The notes under the pieces are model-generated. The model was given only the letters and a program-made list of their open reading frames with translations. It was not told where the DNA came from and searched no databases. From Pomphorhynchus laevis (Eukaryota > Acanthocephala > Palaeacanthocephala > Echinorhynchida > Pomphorhynchidae), in assembly GCA_012934845.2 (NCBI GenBank), contig WNNJ02002437.1, forward strand, positions 58,801 to 122,800: DNA of 64,000 bases, given 5' to 3'. Positions within the stretch are counted from its first letter, which is position 1. Every line of letters starts with the position of its first letter. Position numbers and translations under genes: made by a program. This document shows positions 35,335-47,105 of the stretch, piece after piece.

Positions 35335-36450
35335 CAAACTTTGTATCTAATTAATAGTTTAAATTGGAATAAATTATACGGTAGCAAAGAAATTATGTTT
35401 TCAAAAGATTTATATTAAAAAACTTTATCAAAAACAAGCAAACATTAGCCTTACCAAAATCTTTTGCTTGTTCCTCACTGAATATGATAATGTTGTTTGC
35501 AAATATAGACCGATCATTTGAGACAGATCCCGTTACCTCTACCAAATTTAATGCTGATAATTGAGGAACGGGCTGAATTAAACGACATGTTTATTAAGTA
35601 ACGATAATTTTAAAATTACATTATTTGCAAATTTGACATTAATTTCAATTCCATCGCAAGCTTTTATCGAAATGCTACCTCGATCCACCTAAACAATAGA
35701 TTCATATAAATTTACATTTATTTATATTTCCTTTCTTACATAAATCTTAATTTACAAACTAAATTACAAAAAATTTTAAATTCACTCAACTATTTATTCA
35801 ATTACATTCAAATTGAATAATTATATTTAATTATTACATACAAATTAACAAACAACCGACGAACAACCAACGAACTTTCAGAACAACCAACGAACAACGA
35901 CGAACTTTCAGAACAACCAACGAACAACGACGAACAACCGACGAACAACCGACGAACTTTCAGAACAACCGACGAACTTTCAGAACTTTGGCTTCGGGAT
36001 ACAAACTGTTTATATTATTGACTGGTGTACGAAAGGACACAAGATACGAGTAACAATTCAAGCAATTCAATCAAGTACAGAGCGTATCTTCTAATCAAGG
36101 ATAATTATATTAACAAATATAAATAAATATATTTGTACTTTTTTAATTAAATTTAGTGTAAATATGTCATTTTATATAAAATATTGTAAAATTATAATTA
36201 TTTGGTTATTATAATTATGTTATTTGGTTTATTTATGAGATGATAATATAAGCTATATAAGGTATATAACTATAATTTATAGTAGATTTATTGCATTTCG
36301 CGTCTCATTTTGATGCAAAAGTATTAATAAAACGAAATTTAATAACTTTGATATTACCTTTGATACATAGCCTAGCACGCAAACTCTACGACCAATAAAT
36401 CCATTTATCATTGAACCATTGATGCGCCTATAACTATGTCCTTCTGTCAT
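35327..36450 (-). CDS. RPA3: Replication protein A 14-kDa subunit (RPA3-like), four exons
   Basis: Exons 36450-36358, 35688-35620, 35572-35455 and 35346-35327 join with GT-AG sites in one frame of 99 residues plus stop. Exon 1 gives RRINGSMINGFIGRRVCVLG, the start of RPA3 (compare R-I-N-x-x-M-L-x-x-F-x-G-x-x-V-x-x-x-G). Exon 2 continues YVSK with VDRGSISIKACDGIEINVKF; exon 3 has PQLSALNLVEVTGSV and DRSIFANNIIIFSEEQ. This is the OB fold of the smallest subunit of the single-strand DNA binding RPA trimer. Introns are 669, 47 and 108 bp. The last exon supplies only DTKFDV; most family members continue with a helix (FDLxLYNxAVKLxH-like) that packs in the trimer core. That end coincides with the breakpoint of the inverted duplication. 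Confidence 0.8.
35864..35992. repeat. Short tandem repeat in RPA3 intron 1
   Basis: Units built from GAACAACCAACGAAC and GACGAACTTTCA alternate about six times. The style (short AC-rich units) recalls the 5'-end repeats of the L2-like LINE copies, but no LINE frame follows; 35993-36357 is otherwise featureless. Confidence 0.85.
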
Positions 36451-36899
36451 CTGAAAAAAAATAAAACGTTTAATGATAAAATTTTATGTAAAAATAACTT
36501 AAATGCATAATCATTCCTGGAAGATTACAGCGATAATTGCTGAAATACAGTTTAAACCTGAATTTTCTCACCAAAAGAATAAAATTTATTTCGGTTCTTT
36601 CGAATCAACCCAAACAAATAAAATTTCATTAATTAGCGTTTTTAATCGTTTAGCTAATAGTAAGCTAACATAGCCTATTACAAAACTATTTTCTGTTCAG
36701 AATAAAACATTTTGATAACGCAAGCTAATGATATAACAGGCTTTTTAATTCAGCTTTAAAATAATAATTTTTAATTTAAATAATTTGCAATAATCACCTA
36801 ACTTTTGTATTATGAAAATATCTTAATCGTAGAACATATTATTTTAACAAACAGAAGCAAATGAGCTAAAAGCTCGTGTCGCTTACAAAACATGATAAA
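36451..36899. other. Stretch upstream of RPA3
   Basis: The ATG of RPA3 follows a TTTTTTTCAG-like tract (- strand, ending at 36451), so a 5' UTR exon upstream is possible. No promoter element is recognised, and the 3' end of a - strand LINE abuts at about 36900. Confidence 0.35.
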
Positions 36900-38755
36900 A
36901 TAAAAAAAGATCAAAAAAAATTTCAATCAAAGAGTAGTCGCAAATTCCTTCTCTCGGCTTCGATGGCTTTCTTGATAGCATCACTAGATATACTACTAGA
37001 GATATCAAGGCACTTTAGTGCATTCCACCCCTTAATTACCCTAGTGGCAAATCGATGGTGAACAGGAATTATTGTACTTGGCTTTATTAATTTCCACACA
37101 TGCCCACGAGTTTCGTCTATCATTTACTCATAATAAGCTAGAGAGACCACCAAAGCCATCGAACACAATTTTGACCGCAGTTGATAAATCAATGGCTGAT
37201 CTGCAATATTTTAATGTACCGACACGTAGAGATGTCAAACGTTCAGCATATCTCAAATTGGAGAAATTCGAAATCATTCGTGACCCTTTACGTAACAAGT
37301 TATCAGTGTCACGGGATTTCCTTAAAGTCTGTGGATAAGTTACAGGTAAACCGTATTGAAGGATGGGTAGAATATACGAGCAAAATATTCGCTTGAACAT
37401 TGATGGACTTATCCGATCAAAAGACTTGAAAAAAACATCCATAAAATAGGATAGCCTCGATTACAAATATATCTAGTGCGGACATTAGTTTTTAAGCTAC
37501 TGATCATCATCACACCAAGATCCTTGAATTCACTTACTCGGCCTATTTGAATCGAACCTATCTGATACGATGAGTTTAGTGAAGAACCAATGGACATATG
37601 CGCACATTTAGAGGGGTTAACCCTCAAACCATTTTCCGCTGACAACTTTTTTAGACATGTCAGATCATCTTGAAGGATCTTAATGTCCCTTCCGTCTCTG
37701 ATAAGCCGCAATATCTTAACCTCATCAGCATACATAACGACATCAGAACGAATTACAGATCGGAGATCATTGATATAAACAATAAAAAGAAGTGGGGAGA
37801 TAACAGCACTTTGTGGAACGCCAGAATGAATAGCGAATGAGGTAGACATATATGCACCTACACGTACTGTGAAAGAGCGTGAACTTAAGTAATTTGCAAT
37901 CCAGGCGACATACATTGGACAAACACTTGGTGACTTCTATTTGTGAATGAGGCGATCATGCGGAACTGAATCAAAAGCATTAGAGAAATCTACCAATAGT
38001 ACATCAGATTAAACTCGTTCATCTCATGAAGACTGTCATGAGTTTGAAGAAACCAAAAGATTACTTATTATTGATCTATTTGGCCTGAAACCGTGTTGCG
38101 AGTCAGTTAGTTTAACGTTGCTTTCCAAATCAGAAGATATGTTTTTGATTATTAGTTTTTCAAGTAACTTACAAATAATACATGTCAAGGCTACTGGGCG
38201 ATAGTTCTTACACGCTTGCCGATCTCCCATTTTATTTATACACTGGAACGACAATAGACTCTTTCCAACGCGAAGGAATTCGAGGTTGGAGAATAGAAAT
38301 CTGAAACACGGAAAACATATATATTTGAGGAGCAACTTTATTCAAAAGAATTAAGGGAAGTCCGTCCGGACCGGCAGCGATGTTCGGTTTTAATTTACAG
38401 AGAAGCTTTAAAACATCTTCAGCACAAAACGACAGATTAGATAGGTCGAATGCGTCTGAACCCTTTTCTGATTCAGAACTACACAATGTCCGCGAAGAGC
38501 AAAACATTGATGAGATCTCCTGGGCAAATAAGTTTGCCATGACACTTTTGCACGTGACCTCGCCTTAAGAATCATCCCTTAACGATACTAGTGGAATATT
38601 CGAGCCCCTCATTTTGCGAATGCAAGAGAATAGAGACTTGCCATCCATACAACTCAGCTTTTCCTCAAACTGACGACGCTTCGTTCTCTTGAAAGTGGTA
38701 ACTCTATTCCTAATTTGTTTGAAAGACTCATAAAATTAAAAAAAGTTTGAGATCT
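36900..38755 (-). mobile_element. CR1-like LINE A, RT half (host of the nested insertions)
   Basis: On the - strand: linker and RT N-terminus at 38540-38230 (AAGPDGLPLILLNKVAP, SRWKESIVVPVYK), NYRPVALTCIICKLLEKLI and SQHGFRPNRSI (38335-38036), palm (GVPQSAVISPLLFIVYINDL, VVMYADEVKIL near 37730), EFKDLGVM, and the C-terminal block to 36923 (RFATRVIKGWNALK). The YADE in place of YADD and frame breaks mark it as dead. Its 5' half is at 47150-48830; 8.4 kb of other LINE sequence separates them. Confidence 0.85.
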
Positions 38756-38768
38756 AAAGTAAATACAA

Positions 38769-38917
38769 TTATTCCTGTCAGTTCCAGATTATTCCTGTCA
38801 GTTCCAGATTATTCAAGCCAGTTCCAGATTATTCCTGTCAGTTCCAGATTATTCCCGTCAGTTCCCCGTCAGTTTCAGATTATTCTTGTCAGTTCCAGAT
38901 TATTCCTGTCAGTTCCG
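38769..38917 (+). repeat. 20-bp tandem repeat at the 5' end of L2-like LINE B1
   Basis: About seven units of TTATTCCTGTCAGTTCCAGA, some shortened, lie just upstream of the B1 ORF1 start at 38962. Other copies of the same LINE family have different repeats at this place. Confidence 0.9.
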
Positions 38918-38961
38918 CTCGCTACGCTCGCGGATTGAGCTCAATTTATCGATAAAAGGTC

Positions 38962-39903
38962 ATGACTAAAAAGGTGCGATCTCAGATACATGTTCCTGAT
39001 CAAGAATCTTCCACATCGGAATGCAATGATGGTTATACCAGCTTTGAAGTTGGATGCGATTCCGAAGATTGTGATGTATCGACACTAGTTCGTGTTAAAA
39101 TATCCGACCACTCGGTGTATAAACGTAAACAGTTCACATGCGGTTTTTGTACATCAGTACGACTACTACAGTTATCCTGCTCCTCTACTCCTGTATCACA
39201 CACGACCACTCAGACCAATGCTGTTTTAGATGTTTCCATCTCATTAACACCTGACTTCGCATCCTATAATCCCATTATTGAACCTACTCTCTCACACACT
39301 CCTCGTCCAACTACGTACCAAACTTCCATTAATCTTTATCATTCTAACAATGCTAACGGTAAAGCTTTTCATCTCGTACCTCCTCTTTCCTATTCCTCCC
39401 TCAATCTAAATAAATCTCAAACTTCTTTATTCTCTTCACGTACTTCTTACTCGACCTCCCCCGTATCAACTGATTCAACAGTAACACTTCTCAAAATCAT
39501 TTCCAGTAACATTTCCGATCAACTGATTCAACACTCCATTCCCGTCACTCATGCCCCAACCTATCTTTATTCTACTTACTCTACCTACCACGTAACACTT
39601 CCAAATAACTTACATCCTTCATTTAAAATCATCTCTAGTTACATATCTGATCAACCGATTCAACACACCGCTCCTGTCACACTTGCTCCAACCAATATTA
39701 ATTCTTTATCAAGCACCCCTGTCATTTCCACTTCTATCTGCTCATCTGCCTCGACTCCTACCAGCTCTGTCCGTCCACCACTTCCACGAAATCGTTTTCC
39801 TTCGCGCGATTGCTATATAATCATATCAAACTTAAAGCTTTCCGAATCTGCTTATCCACAATCTCGCCACGATGAAGATGTATCTGCTTCAGGTCTATCC
39901 TAG
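38962..39903 (+). CDS. ORF1 of L2-like LINE B1
   Basis: 313 residues open. N-terminal C-x4-C ... C-G-x-C motif (residues about 30-70: CDSEDCDVSTLVRV ... FTCGFC), a long Ser/Thr/Pro-rich linker with two copies of an IISSxISDQPIQHSxPVT-like unit, and then RFPSRDCYIIISNLK, the start of the RRM-like C-terminal domain, whose rest continues in other frames to about 40230. ORF1 proteins of this kind bind the element RNA. The product is truncated here by a frame break. Confidence 0.8.
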   Translation: MTKKVRSQIHVPDQESSTSECNDGYTSFEVGCDSEDCDVSTLVRVKISDHSVYKRKQFTCGFCTSVRLLQLSCSSTPVSHTTTQTNAVLDVSISLTPDFASYNPIIEPTLSHTPRPTTYQTSINLYHSNNANGKAFHLVPPLSYSSLNLNKSQTSLFSSRTSYSTSPVSTDSTVTLLKIISSNISDQLIQHSIPVTHAPTYLYSTYSTYHVTLPNNLHPSFKIISSYISDQPIQHTAPVTLAPTNINSLSSTPVISTSICSSASTPTSSVRPPLPRNRFPSRDCYIIISNLKLSESAYPQSRHDEDVSASGLS

Positions 39904-42132
39904 CATCCATTCTTCCTGGTGATAACCCATCCCTCTTCAATAATATCGATCCTGTATCCTTTATTCGTTTAAACAAATCTACTAAATCCAATCATCTCAG
40001 TCCTCCACCCTTAAAAATCGTTTTCCCACATAGTTCAATGCCTCTTCGGTACTTTCCCAACGTCTTAAACTTCTTACCACTTCATCTACTTGCCGTATCT
40101 TTCCTGACCGCTCCACTTCTGATATTGCCCAGCTCAATTAAGCTCGCATTGAGAAACATCGACGTGAAACAAACGGCGAGTCATCCTTATCTATACATTA
40201 AATCAACGGAAATTTTCACGTTGTACACAAAAGGCCAAAAATTCGATGGCGTCCCATCTCTCCCCCCCTGTCTTCTTCGCTAGTCAATCTCGCTCCTAGG
40301 CATACTTTTCGTCTTAGTCTATTCAACACACGCTCCATTCTTAATTAAGCTGATGTGCTACTCGATATCTTCGATCAATTATCTATCGATATTCTATGCA
40401 TTACCGAATCCTGGGACTCTGACTCCGACGATCTTGCTATTCGTCATCTATGTCGCTCTGGTTGTTCTCTAGTTGAATCAGCTCGTCAAATTGCATCTCA
40501 TACATCTACTGCTTCTAATCATGGCGGTATTGTTGCCATTGCTCGTCACCCAATGTCGTTACCTAAAATAAACGTTAACATCCGTTAAACTTCGTTCGAA
40601 TTACTCATATGCAGATTATCAACGCATTTCCCTCTGGAACTTGTGATTGTATACCGTCCAGATTCAGTTGCTCCATCACGTATCTTCTTTAACGACCTTG
40701 CAGATCTAATGTATCACTGTTCATTGTATTATAATCCTTCTTTTATTCTCGGTGACTTAAACATTCGTCTTAATCGCCCGTCTGACTCTGACTCTATCAC
40801 TTTAACTAATCTTTTTTTCTGATTTTAACTATAAATTACTTTCAACAAGCACAACTCATATTCTCGGCGGTGCTCTCGACATAATTGCTGTTCCTAACTG
40901 CGTCAATGACTAGACCTCCTTGTCAATTACTGATCCTGGTTTGTCTGAAAATTTAATTGTCACTCTTACTCGTCCCCATCCTCCTCCGCCTTTACCATTA
41001 TCTACACCAATTCGACTCTGAAAACTTCTCGATATCCTTATTCTCTGCACAGCCCTACTAGCGTCGACTCCGACACTCTTTTTGTATGTATAAACGCTTT
41101 CTTAAACGTTCTCCCAACTCACTCCCACCAAATTTTCGTGATTATTACTTTTCTCAACGCCGTTCACATCTCATTCTTGTACGTACTAAACGTACTCTCT
41201 TTTGGCGAAATCAACTTGAGTTATCTTCCAACTCCAAATCTCATTGGAAAATCTTAAACTCAATTCTTTCACGATCATCTACCCCTTGTAAAATAAATCC
41301 TGATGAATTTTCTTATTATCTACAAACTAAGCTATCTATCTAATTTACTTTCCCTACTACCCATAGACCCCTTGTACCCACTCTTCTCTTTAAATACTTC
41401 CCTCCCAGAACTATTCCACCTTCTTCCCGTTTCGTCTGATGAAGTTTCTTCGGTTCTGATGTCATTACCTAATAAAACCTATCCCTCTGACCCAATTCCC
41501 ACTCACTTGCTTAAAAATATCTGCTCCTCTATCTTACCCTTTCTAACCACTTTGTTCAACTCGTCCATCCGTAGCCGTACATTTCCTTCCAACTGGAAAT
41601 GCGCCACTGTTCGTCCTCTCATCAAAAAACAATCTCTCGACTCCTCACTACCATCTTCGTACCGTCCTATTTCACTTCTCCCAACCCTCTCTAAACTCCT
41701 TGGCGTCTCGTTCTTAAGCTAGTTAATACATATTTATTTTCCTCAAACTTATTTTCTCCCTTCCAAGCCGTATTTCGCTCTAATTACTCTACCGAAATTG
41801 CATGTCTTAACGTTTATAACGACTTACTCATATCGCGCGATCATAAATTATATAGTGTCATAGTTTCTCTTGATATATCGTCTGCTTTTGACATAGTCGA
41901 TCACTCGATTCTTCTCCATCGCCTTCGTCATGATTATGGCTTCTCTTTACCCACTGTATCATGGTTTTCTTCATATCTATCAAACCGTACATTTCGCGTA
42001 TATTCTAACTCTTCTCTCTCCCATCCTTCGTTCATTCCGTCCGGTGTTCCACAAGGCTCCGTATTAGGCCCTATACTTTTCTCTCTTCTTCTTGGTGATT
42101 TAAAAAAAAGGATTTATTTTAACGTGGCAAAT

Positions 42133-42148
42133 GCGTGCCAGCGCACGC
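42133..42148 (-). promoter_or_regulatory. 3'-terminal hairpin of LINE B2
   Basis: GCGTGC and GCACGC pair around a 4-nt loop, followed on the element strand by ATTTGCCACGTTAAAATAAA and the 3' end. The equivalent hairpin of B1 is at 47089-47105. Such stem-loops are known as RT recognition sites in L2/CR1-type and other stringent LINEs. Confidence 0.65.
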
Positions 42149-45033
42149 TTACATGACCACAACAAAACAAAACTGTGAATCAGGTGTCGAGAAGGTGTGA
42201 ACGGAGGAGGTGTTTGAATGTGATTAAGGAGAGCGCGGCCGACGTCGAGAGGGAGTTGATTTCAGGCGAGTAGGGCGCCGACGAGGAAGGATCGGATACC
42301 GTAGTTGTTGGAGTAATTTGAACGTGGAGTAAAAGGGTATGACGGGAACGCAGCGATAGCGAGGTGGGGCGAGTATCGTCTAAGAAAAGGAAGGTTGATG
42401 AACGATGGGGAGCCGACAGCGATGAGACGAAAAGTAACGAGAAGAAGGCGGAGTTTGATGCGGATGTGGATGGTGGGCCAGGAGAGTTGGGCAAATATGT
42501 GGATGTGTGGTCGAAGCGACGGAGACGAAAGAGCACTCGAACGGCGGTGTTGATTATTCGTTGTAGGGGTAGGATGATGGATTTTGGAGAATTGGCGAAA
42601 AGGCTAAGGCAGTAATCGATTTTAGGGAAAAGAAGCGATGAAAGAAGAGACATACAAGAACGGAAGTCGATAAGGGGGCGGATACGGCGGATGTCACGAA
42701 GAATTAAGTTAGACGAGCGGACCTTGTCACGGACGAAGGGTTTAAGGGAAAGGTGATCATCGAAATGGAAGCCTAAGAAAGTGAGATTGTGGACTATAGG
42801 GATGATCGATGAGGCAAAAGATACAATGGGAGGAGATATGCTTGGTTTACGGGGAAGGATCCACATTATTTTGAACTTTTCGGCGTTTAGAACGAGATGG
42901 AGATTGGAGAGACGTTTGTGGATAGAAGAAAGACAGTTGGAGGCAGAAATGCCGATATCGTGTATGCGATGTGCGGGTGCATGAGCATAGATTAGAATGT
43001 CATCGGCGTATTGCATGACGTTAAAGGAGTAAGGTTTGATAAATGGAGAGAGATCGCCAAGCAAAAGAGAGAAAAGCAGGGGACCTAAGACTGAACCTTG
43101 TGGAACGCCGCAAAAATAGGGATGGGCGGGGAGAATGATGAATTAGAACAGACGCGAAAGGAACGGTCGGATAGATATGAGGCGAACCAAGCTACGGAGG
43201 AGGAAGAAAATCCGTAATCATAACGAAGGCGAGAAAGGAGGACGGAGTGGTCGACAATGTCGAATGCGGAGGAGAGGTCGAGGGAGATGAGAACACTATA
43301 TAGAGCCTTGTCTCGAGAAATGAGTAAGTCGTTGTACACTTTTATGCATGCGATTTCTGTCGAGTGATTAGAGCGGAAAGCGGATTGGAAAGGAGGGTAC
43401 AGATTGGATGAGGAGAGATAAGCGTTGATTTGTATTAAGATGAGGCGTTCTAAGAGCTTAGAAAGAGTATGGAGTAGTGAAATGGGGCGATAGCTAGAAG
43501 AAAGGGAGGGGTCGAGCGATTGTTTCTTAAGGAGGGGACGAACGATTGCGGATTTCCAGTGTGAAGGGAAGATACGACTGCGGATCGACGAGTTAAACAA
43601 GGTTGTGAGAAATGGGGATATCGATGAGCATATAGATTTTAATATGTGGGTAGGCAGGGGATCGGCAGGTGAGGTTTTGTTGGGCAAGGACATGAGGACA
43701 GATGATACTTCTGTAGGTGATACAGGGAGAAGATGAAAGAGTTCCGGAAGGATGAAAGTAGAGGGCAGAGTGGGATAGGATGGAGACCGGGGTGTGAGAG
43801 AGCAGCGTGGATACTTTAGTCTGGAGAAATGACGAATAATCATTAGCATTGATGTTGCAAGGCGTAGAGGAACGAGCCAGAATCGAGTTAAAAGTATGCC
43901 AGAGAGTCTTAGAGTTGAATGAAGTGATGATTTTATGCTGCCAGAAGGAGTTGCATTTGGTACGTAGTAAGTGGAGATAAGACCGGCGAAGAGCAAGATA
44001 GGAATCACGAAAAGACGGAGTGATCGAGCGGAAATCGCGTCTGAGAGAGCGGTGATAGACTCGAAAAGCATGGCGGAGTCGACGCTTTGAGAGTAGGCAT
44101 TGGATGTCAAACCATGGGGCACGGTGCAAGCGACGGTGTGGGTGAGACTTGAAGGGCAAGAGAATATCGAGAGTGGATGTGAGTTCAGAGTCGAAAAGAA
44201 AGGCGAGATCGTGAGGAGATGAATATGTTATTGTGGGTAAGTATAGAGACGATTTGAGTAAGGCAGTGCGGATAAGGGAGAGGTCAAGATTTCTCCAAGG
44301 GCGACGTAGGATTATAGGTGTGTGAGGAGGGGTGTGGTTGCGAGCGAGATCAAGGGTGATAAGAAAGTGATCGGATAGACCAGGATCAGAGATGGACAGT
44401 GAGGTGTGGGCAGCAAAATAATCGGGGACAGCGATGATGTCGAGTGCCCCGCCAAGTATATGTGTGGGGGCAGTGGAGATTAGTTTGTAATTGTAGTTGG
44501 ATAGAATGTTGATGAAGCGGATGGAATCTGTGGAAGAGGGGCGGTCTAGGCGGATATTGAAGTCGCCTAGAACGAGTAAAGGGATTGAGGACAAAGAACA
44601 ATGAGAAAGGAGGTCAGCGAGTTCGGTAAAAAATAAGGCTGTAGGAGCTGATGAACCAGGACGGTATACAATGGCGAGATCTAGAGTGATCGGGTTAGAA
44701 TAACGACAAGTGAGCAATTCAAAAGAGCAAGGACTGAAAGGGGGATTGATTTTGCGAAGAGACGCTGGGTGACGCGCGAATGCGACGATGCCGCCATGAT
44801 TAGAGGATTTAGAAGGGCATGAGCTGAGGGGGCGGGCGGATTCGACTAGGGAGCAACCGGCAGAGAGCAGACGGCGAATGGAAAGGTCGTCGGAATCTGA
44901 GTGCCAGGATTCGGTTAGGCAGAAGAGATCGATGGATTGCTTGGTGAATAGGTTAGGATAAGATCGGATTTATTGAGAATAAATCTAGTGTTGAGGAGAC
45001 CGAGGCGGAAACCGTGTGCTGTGGTGAAAGAGA

Positions 45034-46059
45034 CTAGTGGAGAAGACACATAGGAGAGATGGAGCGCCATCGAATTTTTGGACGGGTGTGGACAACTTGA
45101 AAATTTCCGTCTATGTTTCGGATGGCGAGTGATGTTTCGCCGTTTTCCTCGCGACGGCGTTTTTCGATGCGGGCTGAAGAGATTTGAGCGATTTCGGAAG
45201 GGGCGCGATCGGGGAAAATTCGAGTGGTTGAAGATGACATGAGTTTGAATCGTTGAGAGAGGACAGAAGACGCGTGAGAGCGATGCTTGAAAACAATTTT
45301 TAGGAGAGGGGGCTGGGAAGGATTAGATTGAGAAGATTTCTTTAGACGGATGAATGCGACAGGAGAAATGTCCTTGAAAAAGGATGGTTTATCCGCAGGA
45401 ACAATTGACGAGAGGATGGATCTGAAGGCGGAAACATCGTGGTCCAGACGTGCTTGTGGAGATAAGGAGTTCGAAGGTGTGATATTAGTAACAACGACAC
45501 AACAATCGCGAGAAGCAAAGCGCTTTCGTAAAGGAGGACGACTGACGTGAGTAGGTGAGATCACGATAGAAGAGCTGGCAGTTGATGATTTGGAGGGATT
45601 TGGTTTGACGACGGGAGACATAGAGGATAATGATAATAAAAAGGGTGGCAAGCGATGTGAGGAAAGGTTATGAGTGGAAGGATAGTGGAGGTTGGTGGAG
45701 GTGATTTTGATTGATGGATGCAAGTTATTGAGAAACGAGACAGGAAGGACGGGACGTGGGGTGTCGGGGAGTGAAGATGACATGGAATGGGAAGTGTATA
45801 TGGTGGCAGGGTCGGTGGGTGGAGAAAGGACATTAGAAACGACGGGGGTAGTTTGAGTTGACGTGTTGGATGTTGATATGTGCTTATTTGAAAGGTTGCA
45901 TATTAGTTTGTTGGCACAAAAACCACATACGAAGTCTTCTTTAGCCTTATTCTTGTCGCAGGTGATTGTTGTCCAGACGCTGCAGTCGTGTATCGAGCAC
46001 TGTACTTGCAGTTGTCCATAGTTGGTGTCGGTCTTAGTTGTTTTCTTGCGTCCACCCAT
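45034..46059 (-). CDS. ORF1 of L2-like LINE B2 (intact frame)
   Basis: 341 residues without interruption. Residues 20-50 hold CSIHDCSVWTTITC ... FVCGFC (C-x4-C then C-G-x-C, treble-clef or PHD-like zinc motif). A Ser/Pro-rich linker follows. From about residue 183, RFASRDCCVVVTNI begins an RRM-like domain with KDISPVAFIRLKK, LLKIVFKHRSHASSVLSQRF and a last block ETSLAIRNIDGNFQVVH, the order seen in ORF1 of CR1/L2-type LINEs of flatworms and other animals. It should bind RNA and act as a chaperone for the element. The intact frame makes this the least decayed LINE protein in the window. Confidence 0.85.
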   Translation of the reverse strand: MGGRKKTTKTDTNYGQLQVQCSIHDCSVWTTITCDKNKAKEDFVCGFCANKLICNLSNKHISTSNTSTQTTPVVSNVLSPPTDPATIYTSHSMSSSLPDTPRPVLPVSFLNNLHPSIKITSTNLHYPSTHNLSSHRLPPFLLSLSSMSPVVKPNPSKSSTASSSIVISPTHVSRPPLRKRFASRDCCVVVTNITPSNSLSPQARLDHDVSAFRSILSSIVPADKPSFFKDISPVAFIRLKKSSQSNPSQPPLLKIVFKHRSHASSVLSQRFKLMSSSTTRIFPDRAPSEIAQISSARIEKRRREENGETSLAIRNIDGNFQVVHTRPKIRWRSISPMCLLH

Positions 46060-46067
46060 AAACGATA

Positions 46068-46193
46068 GTTGCCGTCGATTGTTGTCGTCGATGGTTGTTG
46101 TCGATTGTTGTCGTCGATGGTTGTCGTCGATGGTTGTCGTCGATGGTTGTCGTCGATGGTTTTCTTCGATGGTTGTCGTTGATGGTTGTCGTC
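46068..46193 (-). repeat. 13-bp tandem repeat at the 5' end of LINE B2
   Basis: About nine units of GTTGTCGTCGATG on the + strand (CATCGACGACAAC on the element strand) end 9 bp before the ORF1 start. One such unit (GACAACCATCGACGAC) also appears at the 5' end of LINE B4 near 55913. Confidence 0.92.
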
Positions 46194-47088
46194 ATTTGTC
46201 TTCGACTTCTCATAAATTTAACTTCCATGTTATGCAATATGCTGATGACATTCTCATCTATGCTCATGCACCTGTTTATCGTATTCACGATCTTAGTGTT
46301 TCTGCTTCCGACTATCTTGTCTCAATTTCCAATCATCTTTCTTCCTATCGCCTTTCTCTGAATCCTAATAAATCCAAAATTATGTAAATTATACCTCGAT
46401 GCCTCGGCTTCGAACCTCCCTCCGTATCATTAAATTCTACAATTCTTCTTATCGTTGATAATCTCGTTTTTCTAGGCTTCCATTTTGACAGACGACTTTC
46501 ACTTAAACCTTTCGTTAGAGATAAAGTACGCTCATCTACCTTGATACTCCGCAACCTTCGTCAAGTTCGTAGATTGATCGATTTCCCTTCTTGTATGACT
46601 CTAATATCTTCTCTCCTTTTTTCTAGACTCGATTATTGTCTTAGTCTATTTTCCAACTCACCTAAATCCACTCTTCTTCCCCTACAACGCATCGTCAACG
46701 CAGCCGTCCGAATTCTCCTCCGTCTTCGTCGTTTTGATCATACATCCTACCATCTTGATTCTCTCGATTTGCCTACAATTTATTATCGTGTTCAAATTCG
46801 TCTTCTTATCGTTGCTTTCCGCCTTGTAACTTTTCATACCCCTTCATTTCTCAACCTTCCTTTTCTTGATAATTCTCGTCCTGTTTACTGTTCCTTGCGT
46901 TCCTGTAATTCCCTTATTTCACATGTCCCAAACTACTCTACCTCCTTTGGACTCCGCTCTTTCCTGGTGGCTGCTCCTCTATCGTGGAACCATCTGCCCA
47001 TTCATATACGTCAATCAACTTCCCTGCCGTGCTTCAAACGACAAATCCGATCCCATTTAAACAATTTATCTGCTTGACTTTTTTGTAA

Positions 47089-47105
47089 GCGTACAGCTTG
47101 TACGC
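47089..47105 (+). promoter_or_regulatory. 3'-terminal hairpin of LINE B1
   Basis: GCGTACA and TGTACGC pair around GCT, followed by ATTTGCTACATTAAATAAA. Relative to B2 the fifth pair is A-T in place of G-C, so pairing is kept through a double change. Confidence 0.65.

Larger units (their letters stand above)
42105..46200 (-). mobile_element. L2-like LINE B2, near full length, nested in B1
   Basis: On the - strand: 5' tandem repeats (46193-46068), ORF1 (46059-45034), ORF2 starting about 45065 (overlapping the end of ORF1), endonuclease (LTESWHSDSDDL, VLGDFNIRL, LSDHFLITLDL), RT (SVLMSLPNKTSPADPLPTHI, SAFRSNHSTEIACIKVYNDL, SAFDIVDHSVLLSRLRYDYG, MQYADDILIYAH near 43010), tail to 42180, 3' UTR hairpin and an A-tract junction at 42105. 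ORF2 has a few frameshifts (near 43800, 43090 and 42550). It is the youngest layer of the three-level nest. Confidence 0.92.

Noticed and set aside
42364-43000. + strand frames at 42364-42615 and 42781-42984
   Set aside because: They are antisense shadows of the LINE B2 RT and have charged low-complexity composition typical of such shadows.
46068-46193. + strand coding frame over the 13-bp repeats (RRWLSSMVVVDG series)
   Set aside because: A 13-bp unit does not keep one frame; the open stretch is a by-product of the repeat in the LINE B2 5' end.
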